From Trichoplusia ni (lineage: Eukaryota > Arthropoda > Insecta > Lepidoptera > Noctuidae): a stretch of 64,000 bases of DNA. The notes under the pieces were generated by a model, which was given only the letters and a program-made list of their open reading frames with translations, was not told the origin of the DNA and did not search any database. How positions within the stretch are numbered: the first letter of the stretch is position 1; every line of letters begins with the position of its first letter. The stretch is taken from the NCBI RefSeq assembly GCF_003590095.1, contig NC_039499.1:4650001-4714000 (forward strand). The letters are read 5' to 3'. This document shows, piece after piece, positions 36,976 to 49,480 of the stretch. The position numbers were made by a program, and so were the translations under genes.

Positions 36976-39900
36976 AGTGAGTTTAAACTTTTGATTTAAG
37001 AATGCAAAATGTGTGCCACAGATAAACAAATTATAGAAATAAGTCTTGAATCGCAAAAATTAATTGAGTGTCATTTTTTTTGTTTTTATTAAATCGATTA
37101 ACGGTGTAAATATTTTATTTTTTGTAGAAATTATGCAAATTTGTAAATAACAGCGTGGTGGTCAATGCCCGTTTTTTTTTCTTATAAATTTATGATAACT
37201 GTTTTTTTTTATTTGTTTAAATTCCATCACCGGTTTTAGAATGTTAATAAGTCAAAAGGGCAGGGTTTGAAGTGAAAATTTGGTTTTTAAACATATATTT
37301 TTTATTGACGCGGCTTCGATCACGTTCTTAAATGATCCTATAAATCGTGGAAGCAAAATTGGTCTAACATGTTGCCCAACAGTCTAACACAAGACAACTC
37401 TCCTAATAATCCCAAAAAAAAAACGACAAAAACCTACCTAGCAAACAAATACTCACCAAATTAGACAACTTATTACACAATTTCGCAAAAACATAATCAA
37501 GCGAGGTTCAACACTCATTGTCAGCAGACATTAATAGTGTTTTCTGAATGTCATTAGCCCATATCGGTAACTCAATCAGTGACTAGGCGTCTAGATAACT
37601 GTCACTATTCCGCACTAATTAACGCCTTAAGGTCAATGTTCTGGCGAGTGACGACCGACTTGCTATCTGTAAAACAATACGATTATATCGATATCGTGAA
37701 CAACGGCAACTGATTACAACAGATTGCTATCTACTCAGTTTTGATGTGAGGGATTTTATACCGCGCGTTGCACAATATTTTTTCAGGTTTACTAATAGAA
37801 TATTTATTACTTTAGCTAATAGGGTATTACTAAATTTCAAATTTTAGAGAGATTTGTTATAAGTTCCGAAAATCTGATTGAAGAATCCTTCTGTCTTATG
37901 TAGTCCTTGATAGCGACTCCGACTGCTATATCTAATCACGAGTTTATTTATCAAGCAATATAAGTATGACCTGAAATGGCGATTCTCAGCCTTGATCTTT
38001 ATAATTTTCAACCAAAAATACATAGTCTCTGAAAATGTCAAGTGTAGCTATTTCATTCATTGATTGAGAAACCGCCTGATGTGACGATAGGACAGACGGT
38101 GGACAGCGATGCCACATATAGTCAACAGCTTCCATTTAAACACGTTGGGTGCGTTCTAATAATAAGGCCAGAAGATTTTTTTTAAGCAATCCATTTCTAT
38201 TTTATTTTATCCCAAAATCCCCTACAACATGGTTATCCTATTCAAAATTATTCCGCACCAGATGAATGACCAGTTAAAGACGATAACCACAATACATTTT
38301 TTGTGTACTTTTCTCTAAATAAAAAGTATAAAAACTACACAATGCTCGCTGCTCGTAGATTTATTAGCAACACTTGAAAAAGTTCTTTTGTGCGTCCTAT
38401 AATTATACTGAACGGTCTACGTTTGTGGGTCACAATATAACTATGTTGAATTCTGCTGTACTATTATTTGCTTTTCGTAATTATTTTGGTCTAAAGAAAT
38501 AAAAGTAAGAAAGTTTGCTTGCATGGTTAATGTCAAATATTTGTTTCATCGTTATTTCGTAAGGAACGATCAAGGCAGGTAAGTGTTCGAAAAATATTTT
38601 CAATATTATATCAAAGAACTTGTTTATTAAGTGACGTAATAAGTCATAAAAAGTTTGGTAATTAAAAAATTAAAAACGAAAGACAACAATGGTTTTATCA
38701 ATACCTATCATCCATTATCAAGGTCAGTTAATTGTAACCATAAGTAAAAAAGCTACTGCGTTCTAATTCCAAATCTTACACCAACAATCTACAGTACCAT
38801 AAACTCTTAATCTCCATCGGAACAACTTTTTGCATGTCATTTTACAACAATAGAAATAAACAATAATAACTGCACATAATAACACCGCGCGGACGATAGA
38901 CAATTTAGCACACCGTGTAATCCAGACACATCGATACTAAATAACTTTTATCGACGCATATCGATACATTATTGTATACTTTATCGATATAACGTGCCGC
39001 GTTCTGGCCACATCGACATTCGATCTTAATTAATGACCCTTCTTTGTCGAATAAAAAAGTAAAACGCTCTTACTGCGGTCTGTGATTTGTATAAAAGTGT
39101 TCAAACATATTTTTCAAGGCGGTGTTGACTTGAGATTTTGGATTAAATTCTTCGATAAAAGGGCATTAAAGTTGCCGATTTCTGAGCTTTGAATAGCATT
39201 AAGTTTGTAAGAAATGTACTTTAAGTGTTTTACCGTAAGGTAACTTTATACGCGATGATAAAAGATAATTCAAGTGAACTGTAAATATCACTCTTTGAGA
39301 TAGCACTGTCACAGGTGAAATACATTTTTATACCTCATTTTACACGTTTTTTTAAGACTAAAGGAAATTCATACATATGATACCCTATACCAAATAACCT
39401 TTAAGTCAAAAGGTTTTAAGAAGCGTGCCAAATAGATTCTGAGCGACTAACTTTACCGATTAAGGTCAATTCGTACTAGCGCAAAAGCGACCCGAAAACG
39501 CATAGGAGCGTTCATCTGTTATCTAATAAAAAAAAAGTATACAGTTTCATATTAATACCAGCTCATTAATAAACCATAGCCCCTTGTCAAATAATGAGTT
39601 TTGACTTATTAGATACCAAACGTTCTGCTGATGCACTGCATGCTGGCAATTCGAAATAAGGGACTTAAGTTTTATGTTTTTTTTTTGTTAGTCTAAAACC
39701 AGCAACGTGTGAAGAAAGTGACACTTCGTATATTATAGAAAATGATTCTGAAAATATAACTTAAAACGGCGGAAAATGTTACCTAAATTTTTATTCATTG
39801 TTGATGTTTAAGGCAATCTCAATATGGCTTTAAAGTTCTAACCTCCCAAAATCAAAAAGTTTTTATATCATATAGGCCGTTTTTTAGGCAATTTTAAAAC

Positions 39901-40428
39901 TTTAAATTAATGATTCTAGTTACTCACATATGTATGTACATCACGATTGTATGGCCCCATCAGCTTTTTATAGTTACATATTATGTCTGTTTGTAAAATC
40001 TTTCTTCTTTGGCTAGCGGTACTAAAAGTGGCCTTTCATTTCGTAATAAAAGACTTGGATACAGAGAGATGAATACAATTTTACAGTTCTTCATATTTTC
40101 CCCCATATATTGGCTAGTCATAAATCTTTGGACCGTATTGAGAGCCAAGTTAGATCGTCTGCAATATTGATGGTTAAATACAGCGTTTAAATTATCTCCA
40201 AATGATAACTTGGGAATAAGTATAAAATATAAAATGTTTGACGAATGATCCCTAATCGTTCAAATATGTAATTAAAAGTTGAAAATTCAAATAAATGAAA
40301 CATGTTAAAAAATATGCCGAACATTTGTAACTATTTAAGAATTTCACTAACAATAACAAGGCTTTAACATAATATTAAAACTTTTAAATATTAATTTGAC
40401 ACTAATTCGTCTTTTTCTTTTCTTATTA
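36976..40428. other. No recognisable gene
   Basis: AT-rich. Around 38930-39010 there are several ATCGATA words, but no clear array. Confidence 0.4.
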
Positions 40429-40582
40429 AAAAAGACTTCTTCACTAAAGAACGGGGATGGTTTCAGAAACATTCAAGTCACATGCACTAAAATGTACACA
40501 GAAAAGCATTCGAGGATAGAACCCACTTCACATCGCGCATCGTGGTTAACTTAACCACTTGGCTATGCAAGTATTCAAGTTA
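40429..40582 (-). repeat. SINE family A, decayed
   Basis: Minus strand: the A-box region (GCCAAGTGGTTAAG) is recognisable and the B box is decayed. The body reads forwards as GGTTTCAGAAACATTCAAGT and CACATGCACTAAAATG. It lies directly beside another SINE of a different family. Confidence 0.65.
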
Positions 40583-40828
40583 AGTAAGACCTCCTTGGTC
40601 GAGTGGCGTACGCACCGGTTTCAAGGTGTCGCTAACTCTGAGGTCCCGGGTTCGATCCCCGGTCGGGTCAATGTAAAAAATCATATTTCTACATTGTCTC
40701 GGGTCTGGGTGTTTGTGATACCTTCGTTGTATCTGAATTCCATAACACAAGTGCTTTGGCAACTTACTTTGGGTTCAGAACAATGTATGTGATGTTGTCC
40801 GCATTTATTATTTAAAAAAAAATGGAAC
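40583..40828 (+). repeat. tRNA-derived SINE, family C
   Basis: The head is CCTCCTTGGTCGAGTGGCGT and CCCGGGTTCGATCCCCGGTC, with both boxes intact. Spacing and a possible long variable arm suggest a Leu/Ser-type tRNA ancestor. The body includes GTCTCGGGTCTGGGTGTTTG and CCATAACACAAGTGC, and ends with an A-run at 40813-40821. No other copy is seen in the window. Confidence 0.75.
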
Positions 40829-40920
40829 AAAATCAAACTAAGTATTTTCTTGTCCGAATCACTGAGATCAAAATCGAAGCACAAAACTAGATGAAGTATT
40901 ACCCGATATAATCTTAAGTC
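40829..40920. other. Short spacer
   Basis: Nothing is recognised. Confidence 0.3.
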
Positions 40921-40998
40921 GAGATTTTACACTGTAATTATGGCTCAAATACCCAGTCATAATTACAAAATACTTTATTATATTACTGTAAAATCTTA
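40921..40998. repeat. Nested inverted repeat
   Basis: Outer arms AGATTTTACA (40922-40931) and TGTAAAATCT (40987-40996) enclose inner arms TGTAATTATG and CATAATTACA. Both arm pairs are perfect over 10 bp. This may be a foldback element or chance in AT-rich DNA. Two nested perfect pairs make chance less likely. Confidence 0.55.
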
Positions 40999-43214
40999 CG
41001 CAACATTCAACGACCAAACCCGGACGCACAATTGGGACAAACAATATTACTATTGATGCAAAATTACGACTATAGGAAACACTTAAATCATAAAGCCTCG
41101 TTGTTCTATTATAAAACAATATTGTTAAGATATAGCCGGCAATAATGGTAGGATAAAAGAGAATTCATTCTGACTCATAATTAGCGAGCACTAGTGCTTG
41201 TTGTACCTTCTCCGCTTTACAATCAATTAGCAAGACGTCCAGTTGGACAATTACTTGCAAAACTATTGGATAATATGGTTAAGCATCTATGTGAATTTTA
41301 GTACAGTTTCCACAGGACAGTTGACTTTAAACTCGTCCACTGCTAGGTATGGGCTTTCCTTTTCCTGACAGTTTTTCACGTGATATATTTATGTAGTATA
41401 GATTTATTCTGACCCTTGTCAATTTTGCTATTGTTTCCCTTTCTCTGATTCCTTTATAAATATGACGAAAGAATCTAGCCTCCACGACACAGGGAATCCT
41501 AGTGTGAAGGCTAGTTATATAATGCATATAACCGAATTTGTTTTGTAACAAATAAAGTATATTAAAGTGCTTCCAACTAGTTACAACCTAGCACGTTGTG
41601 GTCGTCCATGACATTAGGACTACAAGACAAAAGGTTTTCTTTGAAAGCCGCAAATCCACTTTGCTTGCATATCGTCCACTGTGAGAAGAAAGCGATAAAC
41701 AGATAACTAAACGTCTTACCCGGATAAGCCTGAATCGCTTTACATACGTTAAAGCCCAGAAAAAGTATTGCGTCCCAAATGGCAAAATAAGGGCCAATTA
41801 TTATCAGAACTCCTGATTCTGCTTTTTTAAATAAATTACAATTTGCGAAGGCTCTACGTCTTTAGATCGAGTCCGCCTCGAAGGGGTGCACTCTACGATA
41901 TTACATTATTTTATGTACAGCATTTTCTCGTTTTAATCAGATAAATGTAGACCCATTTGGCAAAGCTGGAATTTAGACTAAGTGAATTGAATATTGTATT
42001 CAAATTTTCTGTACTCAAGGCTAACTTGAAGAAGAACTAGGAATTGAGATATAATTTAAAAACATAAATGTATATTTATTTTATCAGGTCTTTTACTTTC
42101 GCCAACTCTTATCAATTTTCGTCAATCGAACCGCGTTTGCACTTTTTATTATTCAATTTTTCTGTCTTCTTGTTTTCTGTCAATTTATTGTTTTCTTTGA
42201 AATTATACGTCCAAGAATCTACTTCAAAAACCAAAACTATCTTAGAGACAGCGTCTTTCAAAAGGTGGTCCTCTTTTTTCTACCAGTTTTTATAGTACTA
42301 ACCTTCGTGTATCCCTCTAAATATTCAAGGTACATAAAACAGAAATGAATTCATTGAACACCATCTCATTACTAGTACGGAAATGCCACGTCACAATATC
42401 ACTCGTAACACACTCAAACAATATTATCGGCCATCACTTGCCGGGCCGGTCACGTGTCAAGAATTAATTACCCCCGAAACAGAATGTTTGGGAAACAGCC
42501 AAATGAAACCACGCCGCGTAAGGTTTTAAAATAAATTGAATATTGTTACAAGGTGACGAGAGCAGGAAGGGTTAAGCGCTGTCATGTCGACGTACATTGT
42601 CAAGCTTTTAATTAACTTGTAGATAAGTTAATTGTTAAATTTGTTTAAATATTTTTGTGGGTTTTAAAGATTGTCGCTTATCATGAAATCTTTGAAGGTG
42701 CTTGCTACAGGTTTGACAGGCAGTCGCTTTGATGGGACTGGAAGTCGGTCGAAAGGCGAATTCAATATAGCTGAAAAAGGCGTAAAAATACGTATAAAAT
42801 GAAATTAGAGGTATGTTGTGACAAATCCATGCAAAATGCTTTAGACAGCAATTTATACTAAAAATGGTTTCTTGTCTAAACGAAAGGGTAGGTCAATAGC
42901 ACGCCTACAAAACAAAATTAATGAACTTTACATAAATTCAAACACGAACGCTTCAAATTAAAAACAGTAATTCCGTCCGCCATTTTTGTTCCGTACTTCA
43001 TTAACTTTGTCACCTACATTCACAAAACAACGAGTGAACACGGAATGCAAATCCTTTATTAAATTAATTCACACGCTCCGACGCTTCCACTCGCATAGTT
43101 TTACCGTTTTAATAATAAAATAATGTGAAGTTCGCTTATAAAAAGCATAATTCTGCATGAAATAGTTGTCATAAAACTGCGGATTAAATTAGTTTGCATT
43201 AAAGTTATGCGAAA
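40999..43214. other. No recognisable gene
   Basis: Mostly AT-rich. A GC-richer segment at 42430-42510 (CTTGCCGGGCCGGTCACGTG) contains a CACGTG E-box. A worn fragment at 41335-41360 resembles the LINE tail at 16116. Confidence 0.4.
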
Positions 43215-43556
43215 ATGAAAGGAGCTTTTAATTTTGTTATAGGTTATACTGAAACGTTAGATCGAAAGAAGAATAATTTTAATCCTTTTAGTGAGGTACT
43301 TAGCAACTGTACTACAAAGTCCTGGATGGTAGGGCATACGTTTGATTCTGTTCTAGTCTTTCCTAAATACTCAAACATGATTAATGGAACAAAAAACTTA
43401 TCAAAATATGTAGATTTGTATCAGGAAATCTGTATTCGTAATCTGTCACCCTGTGCTGAGGCATTTCCGATACTTGGGAAGTGTAGAATAGCGTTACAGA
43501 ATAGTTTATTAGTTGCATACAATATTACTTACTATAACTTATATATAAATAACTAG
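43215..43556 (+). CDS. Unidentified open frame or possible 3' exon
   Basis: The frame opens with ATG and runs 113 codons to TAG. Codons are varied and the translation contains five cysteines and one tryptophan, for example SEVLSNCTTKSWMVGHTFD. TTTGTTATAG at 43233-43242 could be a splice acceptor, in which case coding would start at 43243 with two bases carried over. I recognise no domain. At this base composition several frames of this length are expected by chance, so the call is weak. Confidence 0.2.
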   Translation: MKGAFNFVIGYTETLDRKKNNFNPFSEVLSNCTTKSWMVGHTFDSVLVFPKYSNMINGTKNLSKYVDLYQEICIRNLSPCAEAFPILGKCRIALQNSLLVAYNITYYNLYINN

Positions 43557-44042
43557 AATTCGCGAATTTAAAACTAAAACTTTTAATTCATGTCATCTTG
43601 TAGAACACGCCATAACCTCATTATCTTTATACATTTACGAGTGGCAAAGGAAACGCTCCATCCAGCCTAGTAACTCGTTTAACGCAAAAAAGTAAATAGC
43701 AAGTTAAATTAACACAATAATGCTCTGTCGACTCGTGCCATAAAAACAGCAAATAACATGGAATAGCTCGGGGAAACGCGAGTGCGTGTCTGCTATTATT
43801 TTTAAATATTTTCTACAACAATATGAGTTTCTTTTGAAGTCATGAATGAATTTACGACTGGCAACTCGTGCTTTTGTTTTCTTTTTTTCTGTCTGAATAA
43901 AATGTGGCATTCTTGAGTGGCAGTGTTTTTATTTTCGAATTACGAATAGCGATACGAATTATTTTAACAAATATTATCGATAAATAACTTACTATTAACC
44001 CTTTATGGCGTAGTTCCTAATCATGATTATTTAATTACAAAA
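43557..44042. other. No recognisable gene
   Basis: AT-rich spacer. Confidence 0.4.
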
Positions 44043-44084
44043 AATAATTTGATTAAAAAGTATGCACTTTTTAATCAAATTATT
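44043..44084. repeat. Perfect hairpin, 19-bp arms, 4-nt loop
   Basis: The left arm (44043-44061) is the exact reverse complement of the right arm (44066-44084). The loop is ATGC. AT-rich, no family resemblance seen. Confidence 0.85.
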
Positions 44085-44958
44085 GACTAGGTAGAGAGTC
44101 GATTAAGTTAACAGTTTACGGTACATATTTTCCTGTTATCATTTATCATTATCGATCTTGTAAAAAACACTTGTTCTTTTATAAGGTACAATAGTATTGT
44201 TAGTAAACATATAAAGGGTCAAGTACAATAGATAACAATGACCATGACGTTTATCATATCATACCTATACATACTTATGGCTTACATTTATGACTTTTCA
44301 ATAAGCCAATATTTGGTTGATACATTATAAAAACATAAATTCCATATGGCGAATGTATATGTCGCTATATAGAATAATATATGTAGATCTTTGTTAGGTA
44401 TACTTTATCATATATCTAAGCCGCACTAGGTATTTAAATAGTCAATTTTAATTAATTATAGGTATAAGTTATAACTGTTAATCATAATAGGCACTAAAAA
44501 TAAAACAATTGACGTTCTTATTATGAATATTCATTCTATTGTTTAATAATAATAACGTCCATGGGAATATTATTAAATTCAACTAATTATTATTCATTGC
44601 GTTTTAATAACAAACTTGTGGGAATAAAAAGGGAATGGAACAGACGTCACAATACTTACCTGCTTTCTGTAGGTACATGATAGGTTTTAATGAAAGTATA
44701 TACCTAAGACATGACCTAAATAGGTACATAGTCCTAAGAATTTCAATAATAATTAAGAAAACACAAGCTGGTAAGAGTAGCCATTCTAAATTACGAAACA
44801 TTGAGTAGTTTAGAACAAAACACTAAAATCGAAATTGAGTACCACTTAGGAGTGTAATTCTACTTTGAATGTGTTTAAACCTAATTCAGAATGTAAACAA
44901 ACGGCTATGTAACAATCGTGCCAGTAAGTACCCAATATAACTACTTCATAACACCCAC
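44085..44958. other. AT-rich; intron of the candidate minus-strand gene if that model is right
   Basis: No second exon is recognisable immediately downstream of the candidate first exon on the minus strand. Confidence 0.35.
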
Positions 44959-45060
44959 CTTTTTGGTTTCCACCTTCTAATAAATACTCCGAACATGTTG
45001 GATTCAAACTTCATTCACATCACTACACTTCACCCTTCACACTCCGGTACACAGCACTGC
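44959..45060 (-). CDS. Candidate first exon of an unidentified gene (start codon and donor site)
   Basis: On the minus strand ATG begins at 44996 in a good insect context (CCAACATGTT). It reads MFGVFIRRWKPK before AG|GTGGGT, a plausible splice donor after 44959, leaving two bases carried over. The preceding 60 bases (CCGGAGTGTGAAGGGTGAAG and similar) look like a 5' untranslated leader. A GCAGTG initiator-like word lies near 45060. If read through without splicing, the frame stops four codons later, so a real gene needs the splice. No protein family is recognised from 12 residues. The remaining exons would lie to the left, perhaps beyond a long intron or outside the window. Confidence 0.3.
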
Positions 45061-45380
45061 GCGAATCTTACACACACATTTTGTACCAACAATTTTTAGT
45101 TTATTTTCACACAAACGAAAGCAGAAACTACATAATCAACGTTAAAAATAAACGGTTCTAATTTTAAAACGTTGTGTTTATCAACACTGAATTCGATTAC
45201 ACGTTAACACTAATGTATTAATCAAATTAAGAATCGATTGAAGATAAGTATTCGATTTTAAAATGTGATTTATATTTTTAATCTGTGACGCGGCGAGACA
45301 CGCGCGCTCCGTGCGAGCTATGCACGGCGACTGACTGGCTCATGGCTCCCGTTGCATTGCAATATGCAGCTGGTGTATAT
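45061..45380 (-). promoter_or_regulatory. CpG-rich candidate promoter upstream of the first exon
   Basis: GACGCGGCGAGACACGCGCG, TCCGTGCGAGC and ATGCACGGCGAC (45288-45331) form a CpG cluster in otherwise AT-rich DNA, about 230-290 bases upstream of the initiator-like word on the minus strand. A near-palindrome, TTGCATTGCAA, lies at 45352-45362. The combination of CpG cluster, leader, start codon and donor supports a promoter, but each part alone is weak. Confidence 0.3.
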
Positions 45381-47661
45381 CCCGGCTTTGTATTAATAAA
45401 TTTTAGATGTCAACCGCTTTGCGTGGTAGCTGGTTAAACTTGCTAGTTGTTAGGCTGAATGGGATAGTGTCATTGCCTTTAGTTTGCTACATGTAGGAAG
45501 GAAGTTATGGCAATTAAATAGACTTATTCGTTGGTTACATTCGGATTAGTTGTAATTTTTTTACTGATTCAAACAAGTTGTGCTATTATGTCAATTAAGG
45601 TTATCATCGTATACTTAGATCAGCTCTGGCCTATTTTGTCCAGTAAATAAATACTTCTTTACCGTTGACATCAGATGAACGCTTTCCTGAAACTAAATAA
45701 ATCTGAGATACTCTCAATGGACATCGAAAATACAAGTCTTGTCGGTGTCCCACTTTCGAAGTGTTCGACTGGACCTATCAGCGTGTGTCCCAGGGGAGGT
45801 CGTCAAACGATGAGTACGGTTGCCGAAAGGTCCAATTTTTTACGCCATTTCCCATTTTGTATGCGACAAAATCCGTTTAGACGTGTGATTTTGTAGGATC
45901 CGTGTAATTTTACTTCCATATCCGCTACTGTGAGTGGATTTAAAATAAATTGATCGAAATCGAGTATCTTATACCCAATCCTTCAAAAAACAATCGAAAA
46001 TCGATTATAAAATCGATTTATTTACAAAGATCTTCACAAAAACCAACAGAGTAATTTAACAATTTACCTTTCGATTCCAATTATAACTCGCCAATCAACC
46101 GAATATTTCAAAGCAACAGACTTGAATAAACACTAACTTTTAATTGGCTGTTCGGAATGTTCCCGATATTCCGATGATTACAGGTGACCTACTTCTCAGC
46201 TTCTAGGATCTACGAGTGACTCCTACCATGAACTCATTACCATAGGTATGTTAGCTGCATTAGTGATTCGAACGATATACATTGCGTGGTAAAGACTCAA
46301 CATTTTTCGAAGCATGAGGTTTCAATACGCAATGGACATTCTAACATCTCAATATTCAAAACCTGGTAAGCTAGACGACACATATAAACACATAAATACC
46401 TTGCAAAATCCAAAGTGAAGCTATATTATAGCTGTAGATAAACAAAAATATAAATTTATATAAACGAAATATAGATGTTCTTGGCCATTACAAAATCAGA
46501 GCACATAATTATAATTGCTGCTGTTGCTTTGTTTCTGCTGTACACGTAATACAGTGGCATTCCGCGATTTGTTCAATCCTTTGTTACGGTACATAATTTA
46601 CACCTTTATTAAATCAGGTAGCAGGGCTGGCCACTTACGGTATTATTTAGCAAACAAGTTGAAAATGCCTTTTGTTAAAAAAGAAAAAAAAAGGAATTCT
46701 ATATCTTAATACGTATAGTTGTGTACTAACGTTACCTTGGCAACGAATTTAAGAGCCATTAACTGTACAAAAGTACCTACTGAACCACAAAAATATGTAG
46801 TTTAGGATTTTAATTGGCACCTTCTGAATTACGCCCGTACCCTGTGCGTTTCTCAATTTACAACTTAACCTGTTAAAAAAGTAAACTAAAAACAATTGAT
46901 AGCTGCCTAGCTCAGCACCGAAAAGAAATTATCCCTTCGCGAAAACAAGAAAGAAATCTCACACAAAAATCAAACCCTAAATAGACCAGTCAAGCAAAAC
47001 ATCAAGATATTTAAAAAGAAAGTAGATACCCAGTACTTACTGGAACTAAATAATCTAGTTCCGTAAACGATTCAAATAGAAATTATAGAAATGTTCGTAT
47101 ACTGACATGCGTATCACTACACCCATTTGCCTTATCCTACTATAACCTCTGAAAGTAAAATTGGCAGACGTGAGAAAGAGACACCGCTATTTACACTGTA
47201 GCGCTCTATCTTACTCTCACAACAGTAACGTAGCGTAGCCTTAAGCTATGGTAGTAGGTCCCTCTGTCACTTTTCAACTCACTCGGGACATTATCTCTGC
47301 CGCGCCCTATTCTTAAGTCACAAGTCACCAACTAATCTTGTGTTCCACAGTTCATATCAATGTGTTTAGTCGGGTTTATATATTATTATTTATCTCGCAT
47401 TTCAATTAGCATTGATTTTCCAATTAGTCAACTAACATAGAAAGCTGATCCAGTGGTCAATTCATGACCAAACAATTACATTTCAATTGGTTTCGGGTTG
47501 CCGTTAGGTTCACGCTGTTTCTGTCACGTTATGATGTGAAGAGAGGAAAGGAAGACATATTAAGCATGTCTTAAATTTCGATCTATCGTCATAACATCCA
47601 TTGATCAGGATTTGGTGAACTAAGAGAGGTACAAACAAACCTTTTTCTGATGCACCAAAAA
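45381..47661. other. No recognisable gene
   Basis: AT-rich. At 47165-47215 there is a weak third match to the short hairpin-like repeat (TGTAGCGCTCTATCTTACTC). Confidence 0.4.
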
Positions 47662-47835
47662 AAAATATAGGCCTGGGCTTCGATGTCTTCGGTTCATCCT
47701 AATGTCATGAGAAGATTCTCAAACATGCAAGTCACACCCACAAAGTACACCCAGAGTCAGAACAACCGTACGTCGATTACTCAAATAATGGATGTCGATC
47801 CAACTTGACCAGTCGGCAATCGTTTCATTCAAATC
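47662..47835 (-). repeat. SINE family A, decayed
   Basis: An A-run (47648-47665 on the minus side) precedes GTTCATCCTAATGTCATGAG, AACATGCAAGTCACACCC and CACCCAGAGTCAGAACAA. The tRNA-like head is visible but altered (GACCAGTCGGCAATCG). Confidence 0.6.
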
Positions 47836-48439
47836 CCTAGATGAACATCAAATTCATTTTCTTCGTAAATTAAAAAACATTCGCGTGATCAAGACGACAT
47901 TCGCGTCTGTTCGTCCTTGACCCGAGCATTAATCAATGCAATCTTTTAGTCGTCGCCTTTGTGTTAGTTTACATAATATAGATGGAATTACGAAACTGAT
48001 GTCACATTTGTTTTGTTGGGGGATGAAATTATTATAATAATGTATTGTGTTGAGAATTATGTAAATCTTTTGATATGTACTGACGGGGGTTTATCGACCC
48101 AAGATGTAGTATTTTTCCTGCGCTTTCGAAAGATGTTGCTAGGATATATTGTTTGATATTTTCTGCTATCTTAAAGGCTATCTGCTCTTTTACTTTTACT
48201 TGTACTTTTTGAAGTATCTTAGGTTTAATTTTATTTTAATATCCGAAATGAAGTCGTTTTAAAAGCATCTCATGAAATTTAAATTTGACTTCTTGGAAGG
48301 CGTTCAAATAAATTCTTTTCCATTAAAATTTACACAAAAAATCTAATTTAAGGTACAAATTAACAAACTTTTAAAATATAACTTTCGAAATTCTTTGAAA
48401 CATTTCTCAAACTTAAATAAAAGATTGTAAATTGTTTTG
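47836..48439. other. No recognisable gene
   Basis: AT-rich spacer. Confidence 0.4.
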
Positions 48440-48545
48440 AATGTTCCCGGAAATAGTTGTGCGCTGGCAACACCTGACATTTTCGTAATGGCAACCCCGG
48501 CTCGCCGGCGGCGGCGCGTGCGCATATCCAAGTTCAAAGTTATGA
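48440..48545. promoter_or_regulatory. CpG-rich patch with repeated TGGCAAC
   Basis: CTCGCCGGCGGCGGCGCGTG with two TGGCAAC words, at 48474 and 48489-48495, stands out from the AT-rich flanks. On the minus strand ATGTCAGGTGTTGCC follows. Such CpG-plus-GGCAAC patches often lie at insect promoters, but no exon can be confirmed here. Confidence 0.25.
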
Positions 48546-48794
48546 AAGTAGGCAATTTTATGAGGCTCCGTTATGTTTTCAGATTGTGGGGTTCGCTTAA
48601 ATTTGTTTGAAGGTTTTCAAGCCGCCTGTGTTATCTCATTTAATGGGAGTCCCACACATCTGCAAACTTAAAATCTTCATTGTTTCAGATACATAACATT
48701 TTTAACCAACTTTTGAAGGATTTTAGGAACTATATAGGTATATTTTTTTGTTTATTAATGGAAACTAAAACTGCATTTTATTATCGAGGATTTT
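48546..48794. other. No recognisable gene
   Basis: Short spacer. Confidence 0.3.
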
Positions 48795-48925
48795 AATGCT
48801 TGTCTCACGGGAGGTTTCAGATACACCGGACAACCAGCCTCAGACCAGATCGGACGTGCGTCCTTACTCTCAGGATTTTGCGTCGTGACCAATACTTACC
48901 AATCGGCTATCAGTGTACTCAAACA
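48795..48925 (-). repeat. SINE family A, decayed
   Basis: TGCTTGTCTCACGGGAGGTT, CAGCCTCAGACCAG and CCAATCGGCTATCAGTGTAC are the minus-strand tail, body and head of family A in the usual order, but heavily mutated. Confidence 0.55.
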
Positions 48926-49368
48926 ATTTTACACGCGTCCACCATTTGCCTGTTAATTGTCTAGGCCGTGATACGTACAGCTTAAGTTAGGTACTGAGTT
49001 GACTCTTAAGAACTGAGTCTTTTTTTCTTCTAAACATTAACAGTTGTATTACTATATTCATCTACGTTTTCAATCTAAACGTCAGTCCATCAAGGAACGT
49101 CATTATTTTTATACGTTTTGATTGTCTTCCTTTTCCTGAGTCGGTATTGAGTTACAACATTTCTTTAGCGGGATGTCAGTAATGAAAGAGTACTGGAAAT
49201 TATTATTATCCACAAGAAGAAATGATTATCAGAGAAACTGCTTTTTCCTGTATTTGTGTTTTAATTTTATGTATGTTTTGTATAAAATTAAATCTATGTG
49301 TGATAATTGGAGAAACATGATCATCTTTCAGATGCGCATTAATTTAAAAAATACTAATTATCAACCTG

Positions 49369-49480
49369 GTTCATCTGTTTTACCGCTAGGGAATGTGAGA
49401 GATAGAGACTGTTTCGAGCCCTTTGCTGTGTTAATCTCAGGAAAGGTTCCAAAGTGAGCGAAGCCGCGGGCAAAAGCTAG
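49369..49480 (+). mobile_element. 3' part of a Helitron-like element
   Basis: GTTCCAAAGTGAGCGAAGCC, then GCGGGCAAAAGCTAG and then T is a typical lepidopteran Helitron-like 3' end (CTAG at 49477-49480). The 5' part is not recognisable. Confidence 0.55.

Noticed and set aside
40588..40670. Possible tRNA gene with both promoter boxes
   Set aside because: Acceptor arms pair poorly, and a SINE body with an A-tail follows directly.
40559..40884. Open frames on both strands
   Set aside because: They translate a family C SINE. The apparent peptides come from the tRNA-like head.
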